Notes under the pieces: generated by a model
Databases searched by the model: none
What the model was told of the DNA's origin: nothing
What the model saw: the letters and a program-made list of their open reading frames with translations, nothing else
Assembly: GCF_932526225.1 (NCBI RefSeq)
Contig: NC_064041.1
Location: 11,576,813-11,640,812, forward strand
Direction of reading: 5' to 3'
Length of the DNA stretch: 64,000 bases
Source of the DNA: Nematostella vectensis
Lineage: Eukaryota > Cnidaria > Anthozoa > Actiniaria > Edwardsiidae
Translations under genes and position numbers: made by a program
Shown here: positions 33,901 through 45,900 of the stretch, one piece after another
Layout of the letters: the number at the start of each line of letters is the position of its first letter
How positions within the stretch are numbered: position 1 is the stretch's first letter

Positions 33901-36900
33901 ATTTTTTACAAGGGGGGGGGGATAGTTCTCTGATAAAAATCTGACTACCCCTGAAAGAACAAAGAGGGAATTTTATGACTTTGCAGTTTCTCCACGGGAC
34001 TTTTATTGTCGGATTTTGCTACATATCAAAGTGATCTAGATTATGCTTTATAGTTTTGTCTACAAATAGCACGTCTATTGAGACTCGAAAGTAGACCTTC
34101 GGCCGTTGTGGGGGGGGTGCGTTTGCACCCCCTGACCCCCTCCCCCCCTAGAGAGGGTTATGTGTTATGCTAAGGCACTGCTAAATAACCATAATGCCCT
34201 GATATCTGTAGCTATAATTTAGGCATATGTTTTTTTACTTCCCTCCCCTCCCTAGAATCCCCAAAATATCCGTGTTCAACAGTGGAACTCCATGTCGACC
34301 TCCACGGGATTCATCTCCGAGACCATCAGCCTCGGTTCTTTCGCCATGCTCGGGAACTGGACAGTGGAGGCTTTCTACGGTCACGGGGTAAGCACGTGAT
34401 TATATGAAGCATATAACGTGATCTGACAAGGACTTATACGCAGTCATGAGGCGTAGTCGCGAGGCGCGCAAACGATTGCCATTATTTCCCCCAGAAAGCA
34501 TTGCGCATCACCAAAAAAGTCCGTTCCGTCCAGTAGCCCTTTGAGCGCCAGTAAATTGTTTTTTTTTATTCCTTCTTCACTTTAGCAACTACATGTGAAC
34601 CTGCCATTGGCTATTTTGATTAACTGCCATCACATGTTTGCTTATGTATATCACGTGACACTGTTGTTTTTTTGACACAACACGTTGTCTGTGCAGTTGA
34701 TGTCACGCGTCTCGAGATCTTGCGTTACCGAAATAAGCATAAATTTTAAATTCATTTAATTGCAGTTTGTGCATAACACGTCGACGCAGTTCGAAGTTCG
34801 GGAGTATGGTAAGACATTTTATCGGAGATTGAAAAGATACGATTTCAGGCCCATCAAAATAGATAGTCGATAGTTGTAGGTCGACATGCAAAGATGACTA
34901 ATTCTGAAACTTATAGATCTTAAAGATTTGATTTCAATATTTTGTCGCTCCTTTAAAATGCGTTTTTTGAAACATTTAATATACCAGGGGATCATTGTTA
35001 CAAAACAATTTAATTTTTTATCATTTTTGTATTTCAGTGCTTCCAAGATTCTACGTCAAAATTCAGCGACATCCGCTGAAGAATTACATTCTGAGGAAAA
35101 CAACCCATTATCCAATTTCTATCAGTGCAAGGTGATAGTTCTTTTCTAATATTTTGGTGAAACGGGATGATGCTTATATGTGAATATTTTTTAAGAACAG
35201 TCATCCGCCGCACCTGGCACAATTTTGATTTTAAAGAGATGCTCCGAGTACAATTTTTAAGAGCTTTTAACCAAACCGTTCATGGCAGAATGCACGAGCA
35301 TACATACAATGTAGAGTTTTCTCACACCGTTATTCTTTTCATTCAAAATTGAAAGACAAATTATTTGAAAAATTCCCGAAATGACCATCGTAAAACAAAG
35401 TTTAATACTTTACTAAATGCAATAAAAAATAATGCATTGATCTTCCTCAAATCAGTACCCTGGTCCCAGAGCCTCGGACGTATCTATTTAGTGGCAAGCG
35501 AGGTCCTCGTCTCAAACGCCCAGGAATTTCAGAGGGGAGAGGGGTAAAATGCCCTTTTCCCTAACAGTTACTGTATTTATTTTTCCAGGGGGTTGGAAAA
35601 TACAGAGGGGTGGGGGGTCATACCTCCGACCCCTCAATAGGGGGGGGGGGGGGTATGGATATTTTCTGGAAATACACAATACATCCAGCAATGTTAACCC
35701 TTGTTTCCTTCTCACTCTAGGTACACATACGATAAGCCAGTCGAGGGGCCAGTCAACGTAAGACTGTCTATTGTGGGAAGAAAACAGGAATCCAAGCTGC
35801 TCATGGACGTAACTACAATTGTGAGTAGAAGTCTTGAACCCAGTACTCGCTCGTACAGCTAAAACAGAAATCCCAATAACTTATGGACTCGTGCTCCCTG
35901 TGTGACTAAAAGCAGCTGAATCATTCAGTGAAGGCTCCAGAAGGCTAGGGTTATGGGAAATGCCGGGGAAATTGATTTCAAACCAACGTTATCCTTCTTG
36001 TTATATTAATGCTTCTCTCGTTTTCCTTTTTTTACTTTCAGCTGAATGATGGTAGCTGTAGCCTCAATTTCAAGCCTGCCATTATAAAGGATCTACCAGA
36101 CAAAAACCTGTGGTTCCCGGACGGCTTCCGGCTCCAGATCGAGGCTACGGTCATCGAAAAGGCGACAGGGCTCAGGGAGAGCGTGACTGACAACTCCATT
36201 CACTTTACCACCACGCCGTTTGTCATCAAGTACCAGGAAACTGCCGAGTACTTTAGACCAGGCCTACCTTTTCCTGTCAAGGTAACATTACTACTTCAGG
36301 GTTTCCTAAGAGCAGGGTTGTAGAAGGTGGGGCACTGATTGAAGGAAATGACCAAAAGGGGCGTGGCTGTGCCCCCAATATTTTTTATGTTTCTGTATTG
36401 TTGCCGCCCCCCCCCCCCCCCCCCCCCCCCCAACCAAAGGTGGCCTGCTACAGCTCTTAAAGAGGGTAGAATTGGCACCATTGACACGACTACGGTCTTT
36501 CTGAGAAGGTAGCATTGACACTTTACATACTTCCGAGGTGTTATGACTACCGTTTAACCTATGTTTCTGAGAGAGTAACAGTAACACCATTTTACATACT
36601 GCCGAGGTGTTATAACGACCCCTAGGTCTTACCTGCCTATATCTTCCTGAGAGGGTAAAAATGATTCAATGTACATACTCTGACTTATCTCCCTGTAAGG
36701 GCAACATTGGCATTATTTAACACTTTTCAACGCCACACCTCTATCCCTTCCGCCCCTCCGATACAGTCTTACCCATCCCTTACCCATAGGTAAGTCACAA
36801 ATAACCCCTTCCCTCTCCTCCCCCAAATACATAGGCTGCTCCTCCTTCACCGCTATTAAAGGTAACATATCACAACTCTCCCCCACAGGTCAAGGTAACT

Positions 36901-39900
36901 TACCCTAATGGGGTACCCGCGGTTAGAATCCCGATGAAGCTAAGCGCCAAGGCCACCAAGCGTGACGGTAAAGAGGTCGACGTGGGGCTGATGGCTAATG
37001 CGGCCAACATGGACCAGACCGGACCGGAAGGAAAGGCCGAGTTTATTGTCGACATACCACGTGATGTTGCTACACTCAGAGTCAAGGTCAGCGGAGCACC
37101 TACCCTGCGCGGCTGGCAGTTTCTGAGCAGTTTTCTTATAAAAGCCAACTAAACAAACTACAAACGAGTTCGCGTATTCTCGGATAGAAAACTGCTCTGA
37201 AACTCAGTATAACCGCTAGCTATGCAGGCTATGTAGCACCGACTTGCTCCCCTACAGCAATTGCTCCCTTATAGCAATTGCTCTCTAAAACCAATCAGGA
37301 CGAGCCGATCTAGCTTTATGCTGAGAGTGGTATCAACTTTTTTTATCAACTCTCTCTTTTAGTAAGTACCCTTAGATGTCCCCCCCCCTAGATCCGCTTG
37401 TCAAAACTGGGCGTCACTGTATCTTATTTAAACATCATGGAAGTCCGTGATATTCTTCAACGAGGGATGGATTGCATTCTTGAATTGTATTTTGTTCCAT
37501 ACTGAAATGTACTTCTCTTTCTTCAGGTGAGGACCGAAGAAAAAGACGTCCAGCCCGAAGAGAACGCGGTGAAAGAGTTAATCGCGCGTGCGTACACGTC
37601 TCAATCCGGGAACTTCCTCATGGTCAGACAGCTGAGAAAGGCCACGGTAAGTAAAGGGACTGGGGACTAGTGTCCAGGGCTAGGTGGGTAAGGATATGGG
37701 GACTAGTGTCCAGGTATAGGTGTGTCGTAGAACAGGGTGTATTGTCAATGAATAGGTGGGTTAGAGAGTGGGCACTAGTGTCCAGGAATAGGTGGGTAGG
37801 AAAGTGGGGACTAGTGTCCAGGAATTAGTGTGTAAGAGAGTGGGGACTAGTGTCCAGGAATAGGTGGGTAAGAGAGTGGGGACTAGTGTCCAGGGATAGG
37901 TGGGTAAGAGAGTGGGGACTAGTGTACAGGAATAGGTGGGTAAGAGACTGGGGACTAGTGTCCAGGAATAGGTGGGTAAGAAAGTGGGGACTAGTGTCCA
38001 GGAATTAGTGGGTAAGAGAGTGGGGACTAGTGTCCAGGAATAGGTGGGTAAGAGCCTGGGGACTAGTGTCCAGGAATAGGTGGGTAAGAGACTGGGAACT
38101 AGTGTCCAGGAATAGCAGGGTAAGAGACTGGGGACTAGTGTCCAGGAATAGGTGGTTAAGAGAGTGGAGACTAGTGTCCAGGGATAGGTGGGTAAGAGAC
38201 TGGGGACTAGTGTCCAGGAATAGGTGGGTAAGGGACTGGGGACTAGTGTCCAGGGATAGGTGGGTAAGAGACTGGGGACTAGTGTCCAGGGATAGGTGGG
38301 TAAGAGACCTGGGACTAGTGTCCAGGGCTAGGTGGATAGGGACGAATGCGATGAATATACCAAAATATTGTATATATTTGACAGATTAAAGGTAATTTAA
38401 TAACCCTGAATGGTTTTTCTGGGTTATTCTGTACAATTTTAACTGTTTTCGAGCTTCTCTAAATGACGCAGTGTCCGAGTTTCAAATACGTTGAACTATT
38501 CCTTGCAGGTTGGCAAGAATATCATCTGTGAGGCATTTCTCAACAGCAAGGACGTGGATCGCCTCACTTACGCGGTAAGCAGGATCACCGCACTGGTTTA
38601 TCCTTTAAGTCCTAATAAGGGAGGGGGGTTTGTCTCTACTCTTTTGTCGTAGAGGTGTGCTTATTGGAGAGAGGGGGCTTATCCCAGATTTCGTTTCCCA
38701 GTTTTTTGGCCACTACAAAAGACTCGGATACCATAAATCAGTACAGATTAAGGTTACCAGTATATTTTAAAGCGATGACATTTGGTCATGAATCAGAGAA
38801 TGCGGAGACACGAGCATGCTAATGAACAATCCCTGAGCCAACACTGTTATTAAAACTGGTAGAAACCTGCTTGACTTGTTTTGTCATCCTGTTTATTCAG
38901 ATCATCGCACGCGGTAAAATCCTCCACCAAGACACCATTGTTCGTGAGTTTGGTATCGTTACCACTATACGGTTTCGCGCCACAGCAATGATGTCACCAT
39001 CAGCTCGGCTGATTGGTTACTATATCTCCAAGACAACCGGTGAAGTGGTGACAGACAGCATCCTATTGGATGTGGAAGACGAACTGCCAAACAAGGTAAA
39101 CAAGTTAAACTCTAGTTGAGCAGGGTTTTGCTGATTGCGACGAGAGCCTCGCGGAATCTCCGCGGAATAAAAATCATAAAAATATAGAAATCACCCTATA
39201 GTGAAAACCATGATAAACAGTTTTGTTTTGAAAACCGTAGTTTTTCCAGTACGGTTATACAGTTCCTTATTAGAACTTACCATATTTGAGAGTCCACTTT
39301 AATCGTGTGGAAGAATTGTCATAAAGATGATGATGATGATGAAACAGCAACAATGATTAAGATGCTAACAACAAAAGTGATGATGATGATGAAACAACAA
39401 CAATGCTGATGATGATAACAACAATGATGATGATGATGACAATAATAATGATTATGATGACAATGATGATGATGATGATGATGATGAAACAACAACAATG
39501 ATGATAATGATGATGATGATGTTTATACTAATGATAATAATAATGATAAAAATAGTGACTATCAAGCTTCTGCTAATGTTGACCTGCATTATGTTCATCA
39601 CCACCAACACATGATAAATTTCTCGTTTTATGTCGCTTTCAGGTCAGACTCAGGGATGCCGACACAGGCGTACAGACGTTTCCCGGTACTGATTATGAGA
39701 TCACTGTGTTCGGGGAGCCTGGTACGAGGGTAGGATTGTTGGCCGTTGACATGAGCGTGTATCTGCTGAGAAATGACAACAGACTCACTAAAGACAGCGT
39801 GAGTATACTACCAGCAGATCAATGCAGATATTCTCGTTAGTGTCATGTTATGTTCTGTATTGAAAAAATGTGGGGAGAATTTAATTTGGGATCACTTCAT

Positions 39901-42900
39901 TACGGCTTTGGTTAGATTTTAAACATGAGTACACTACCAGCAGATCAGTTATTCTCATTAGTGTCATGATATGTTCCGCAATGATAAAAGTTGGGGAGAA
40001 TTTATCAATCGATTACGGCATATTGTAGTAGGCATATTGTCCATTTGCTTACAATTTCAAATATATGCAGGAATTAATGCTTTAACAAAGATCACCGAAA
40101 TAAGCCTTAAAATTGATAATCCTGAGAACCTCCCATGGGGTTTTGTGTAACGTAACAAATCATTTTGATTTATTGAGAAAATTATCCCAATTAATCACGC
40201 TCCGCTTGCATTTTATTGGTATTGTTTCTTCGCTATTCAACCTTTTTTCCCTACTTGACCTTTAACTTGATTAGTTTCAGTCTTTTGGGTATTCCATGGT
40301 GTTACGGAGAGCTTTGTTTTTGGTGCTCAAGGCCTTTGTACTCTATTTTATTGTCTCGTTCTAAGGTCTTTGTTTTTGGTGCTTAAGGCCTGTGTACTCT
40401 ATTTTATTGTCTCGTTCTAAGGTCTTTGTTTTTGGAGCTCAAGGCCTTTGTAACCCTATTTCATTGTCTCATTCTAAGGTCTTTGTTTTTGGAACTCAAG
40501 GCCTTTGTACTCTATTGTATTGTCTCATTCTAAGGTCTTTGTTTTTGGTTCTCAAGGCCTTTGTACTCTATTGTATTGTCTCGTTCTAAGGCCTTGGTTT
40601 TGGTTTGGTTCCATTGTGTTTTTGGTGATGGTGCTCCTTAACACCACGAAACTCCAAGTCTTTAGTACCCTGATAGCTCCACTTTCTCTTTCATATCCAT
40701 TCTTGGGGTTTCCACTGTCAGTCTTTGCTCCATGCTTATTGACCACGCCACCAAAATAATCCCATGTCCAAATATTCAGTCTTTTCCTTCCAGGTGTATA
40801 AGAAGCTGGAGGAGCTCGACCTTGGCTGTGGCGTGGGAAGCGGCAAGGACAGCAAGGACGTTGTCAAGGTAACGGCAATAGACATGCCCACGTAACTGGC
40901 CAGCGGTGAGATGACCACTCATGACTTCTTTAAGTCATTATGTCAGTTTCGCGAACGTGCGAAGTACGGGTGCGCATTACGCGGTGTTACGCACGAAGTT
41001 TAGCTTTATATATACTGTTGATCCCGGTCGTTCTAGGGCTTGTTTACAATTAATGCTTTCAAACGCGGCGAATAAGACAAAGTTATTTCTCCATCCTGGT
41101 TAATAATCCAGTCTAAAGCTGATATATGGCCTTCCTTCACTGATATTTGACCTTCCTTCACTGATATATGACCTTCATTCACTGATATATGACCTTCATT
41201 CACTGATATATCACCTCCATTTACTGATATATGACCTTTCTTCTCTGATATATGACCTTCCTTCAATGATATATGACCCTCCTTCAATGATATATGACCC
41301 TCCTTCACTGATATATGACCTTTCTTCTCTGATATATGACCTTCCTTCAATGATATATGATCCTCCTTCACTGATATATGACCTTTCTTCACTGAAATAT
41401 GACCTTCATTCACTGATATATGACTTTTCTACGCAGAATGCAGGCGCTGTTATGATGTCTGGAACTATTGTCAGTGATGGCCGACAAAGTAGGTTGCATG
41501 ACCCCCGCGATAACCTTTATTTGTGCTAATTTGGGTGACACTGTTATTATATGACTATTTTTTTACTTCCCGACAAAACATACTGTGATAGCCATAAAAA
41601 GCACTGCGTTCAGGGCAGTATGGGGGGGAGGGGGGACACTTGGGGCATGTGCCTCCCCTCCCCTAATAATTTTGAAAGCCATGTAATTTAATCCCGCCAA
41701 GAAGCGCTACGACACGTTAGCCATTCGCCCTAAAATGAATAAAGTTCTAAAATATATAAGCATAGATATATTCTTTGTATTTATGCTTATCTTTCTTTTC
41801 CTCAGACTATGGCTGCGAAGCTGCTGTGGAGCGAAGAAAAAGGCGTTCTCTTCCAAGTAAGCAAAGAACAAAAACCAGTAGCGGATATACGGAGGGGGGG
41901 GGGGGGGGGGAGGGTAGGGGGTTTTACCCCTCCCCCTTCGGCTGCCTTTCTCATAATTTCATTGTGTCTGTTCATTCCAAAATCGTTACGAAGTTAAAAT
42001 AATGACAAAAATTTGGGTCAAACCCTGCTCTTCCGCTAAATCCGCCCCTGAAAAAAAAAACAATGTACGCCAGAAGCGGCTTTACTGATGTTGCGTAGAA
42101 AGGAATATAAAGTTTCTAAGAGGATTACAGTTTGAGACTTTTTGTTTCCGACATAACTTTTACTTGTTACTTTTATAAAGGGAGGTGGGTATCCACCAGA
42201 TACACGCCCACCCCCAACCCCTTCCACCCTAGATCCCCCCCTGGTGCGATAGCAAACCACTCTAACCACTAAGTTTAACTGAATTCTCCTTCCCCCCTGG
42301 TGCGATAACAAACCACTCTGACCACTAAGTTTAACTGAATTCTCCAGTTCTTCAAGAAATGAACAACACGTGTTGTGCGCTTGGCAAGGAACCTGGCGAT
42401 AAAGGGGTTGGGTGTGTCCGCAAACTGCTCCAGTTTGATTTTCTCACGGATAAGGTATCCCCATGGATAAGGCCGACGGAGCTCAAACAGTGCTACAAGA
42501 CTTTCATTTACTGTTGCCAAGCCCGCTACGGCAAATCAGGTATGGTTGAAATCTGATGCAAATTGACATGGTTTATAGGCACATGTTGAATCTTAGAGTA
42601 AAAAAAAATTTGCTTTCTCGAAGATATGGGTTTGTTGGCGAGGAGCATGGACTTTGGCGATTTCGGTCCCAGCGACGAGGAATTAATGGAAAACTCACAA
42701 GTCCGCACCTATTTCCCCGAAACTTGGATCTACCGAGAGGAACAGATAGGGTGAGCATGGTTATGATAAATATGGTGATGATAATAAGGTTAATAGCAGT
42801 GCCGTAGCACTGATGATTATCATGATGGTCATCATGCTTACATATATCTTCAGTGCTGATAGACAGTCCCGCGTCTTCGCCACCATTCCTGACACAATCA

Positions 42901-45900
42901 CCACGTGGGTAGTACAAGCCGTTGCAGTGTCTAACTCAACTGGCCTTGGGATTGCTAAGCCGTTACATCTGAAGGCGTTCAAGTCGCTGTTCGTACACCT
43001 CACCCTCCCCTACTCAGTACAAAGAGGCGAGCAGATACAAGTGTTGGCCACGGTCTATAACTATCACGCCAAACAACTAAGGGTACGTTAGACCACTGAG
43101 GTAACGCTAGACCATTAAGGGTACGTTAGACCACTAAGGGTACGCTAGACCATTAAGGGTACATCAGATGAATAGGGGTGCTTTATTTTATTTAGGGCAT
43201 TGGACCCCCTAGGAAAGTCACAGAGCAAAAAAGATGCGTCATCCTACTTAGTATGTCATTACATGTAGACTACACCAGACCAAGTAGCGTACGTTAGACC
43301 ACTTAGGGCACGCCAGACCATTTACGGTACGGCAGACCATTTAGGGTACGTCAAACCATTATGGTTACGTTAGACCACTTAGGCTACGTCATATTATTAT
43401 GGGTACGTCAGACCACCTAAAATACGGCACTCTATTTATGGTACTTTTAAGTACCATAAATAGAGTGCCGTATTTTAGGTGGTTAAAACACCACATAGGG
43501 TAGGTCAGACCATTTAGGATACGTCAGACCAAATAGGGTACGTCTCATCACCTAGATCCGCCATATCATTTAGGATACGTCAGACCAAATAGGGTACGCC
43601 TCATCACCTAGATCCGTCATATCATTTAGGATACATCAGACCACATGGGTACATTAGACCTTATAAGGTAGGTTAGACCACAGATTACGCAACGTCCGTA
43701 CATTAATTTCTTAGCATTACTATGTGATGTCAGGCTTAGATGTCCTTTTGATTTCAGATGAATTTGTACCTTGTGGGTCATGAAAAGTTTTGTAGCAAGG
43801 TGAAGCCCCGTGCCCGACAGTTGATCGAGCGATTCACCATGAAAGCCCAGAGTTCTCAGACCGTCTCCATCCTTATTCTACCCAAGGAGATCGGGCTTAT
43901 TCCTATCCAGGTGTTTGCGGTCAGTGCCCTGGAAAGCGACAGCGAATCCAGAAATCTGCTTGTTGTGGTGAGTGGCAAATGTGTTTAGAAGGGTGAGCGT
44001 GAGGGAAGAGAACTGGATATGTGTAAGGTTATTGTCGCCTGGAAAGCGACAGTGAATCCAGAAATCTGCTTGTTGCGGTGAGTGATAAATGTGTTGAGAG
44101 AAAGGATGAGCGTGAGGTAAGAAAAGTGAATAAGTGTAAGGTTTCAGTCGCCTGGAGAGCGACAGTGAATTCAGAAATCTGCTTGTTGTGGTGAGTGGCA
44201 AATGAGGGGGGGGGGGGGGAGGAAAAGGATCCCTCCTTTTAAGGAAGGTGGAAGTGACCTTTTTAAGGAAGGTGGAAGTGAGGGAAGAAAAGGTGAGAGG
44301 TAAAAGGTGTCAGTCGCCTGGAGAGCAACAGTGATTCATTCTCTCACACAATAGCTTGAGTATTCCGTCCTTAGTTTGCCCTTTTTGTGCTTTTCCAGCC
44401 CGAAGGTGTGGGGCAGATCAAGACGCAATCGTTCGTCCTCGATCCAGCAGGTACTAATGGTATTAAAAGGTTGAAGGGGAGGGGGGGGGTGAAACGACAG
44501 GTAATATTGATACTTACCTGGGGATGGAGCACGCACAATGAAGTATGTAATGAGACTTGAAGGGGGAAGACGTGGTGGTTAAACTCGGCAGGTAGTAATG
44601 ATTCTTAGAGGGGGTTCTACTCGAATGCATAAAATTGACGTGTTTAATACATGACAGTACATTTTTTTACGTGTTTTGTTACTGACAGTACATTTTGACG
44701 TCATTTGTTACTGACAGTACATTTTTACGTTATTTCTTACTGACAGTATATATTTTTACGTTATTTGTTACTGACAGAATATATTTTTACGTTCTTTGTT
44801 ATTGACAGAATATATTTTTACGTTATTTGTTATTGACAGAATATATTTTTACGTTATTTGTTATTGACAGAATTATATTTTCACGTTCTTTATTACTGAC
44901 AGTATATATTTTTACGTTATTTGTTACTGACAGTATATATTTTTACATTATTTGTTACTAACAGTATATATTTTTACGTTATTTGTTACTGACAGAATAT
45001 ATTTTTACGTTATTTGTTACTGACAGTATATATTTTTACGTTATTTGTTACTGACAGTATATATTTTTACGTTATTTGTTACTGACAGAATATATTTTTA
45101 CGTCATTTGTTACTGACAGTATATATTTTTACGTTATTTGTTATTGACATAATTATATTTTCACGTTCTTTATTACTGACAGTATATATTTTTACGTTAT
45201 TTGTTACTGACAGTATATATTTTTACGTTATTTGTTACTGACAGTATACATTTTTACGTTATTTGGTACTGACAGTATATATTTTTACGTTATTTGTTAC
45301 TGACAGTATATATTTTTACGTTATTTGTTACTGACAGTATACATTTTTACGTTATTTGTTACTGACAGAATATATTTTTACGTTCTTTGTTATTGACAGA
45401 ATATATTTTTACGTTCTTTGTTATTGACAGAATATATTTTTACGTTATTTGTTATTGACAGAATTATATTTTCACGTTCTTTATTACTAACAGTATATAT
45501 TTTTATGTACTTTGTTACTGACAATATATTTTTACGTTATTTGGTACTGACAGTATACATTTTTACGTTATTTGTTACTGACAGTATATATTTTTACGTT
45601 ATTTGTTACTGACAGTATACATTTTTACGTTATTTGTTACTGACAGTATATATTTTTACGTTATCTGTTACTGACAGTATATTTTTGCGTGCTTTGTTAC
45701 TGACAGTATATTTTTATGTACTTTGTTACTGACAGTATATTTTTGCGTGCTTTATTACTAACAGTATATATTTTTATGTGCTTTGTTACTGACAATATAT
45801 TTTTGCGTGCTTTGTTACTGACAGTATATTTTTGCGTGCTTTGTTACTGACAGTATATATTTTTGCGTGCTTTGTTACTGACAGTATATTTTTGCGTGCT

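Noticed and set aside
38030..38389. 119-residue repetitive open frame (SRNRWVRDWGLV repeats)
   Set aside because: It is the 36-nt minisatellite of C3 intron 12 read in one frame; the period is a multiple of three, so it stays open by chance.
41033..41413. 126-residue repetitive frame (EGHISVK repeats), minus strand
   Set aside because: It is the 21-nt minisatellite of C3 intron 16; no gene context.
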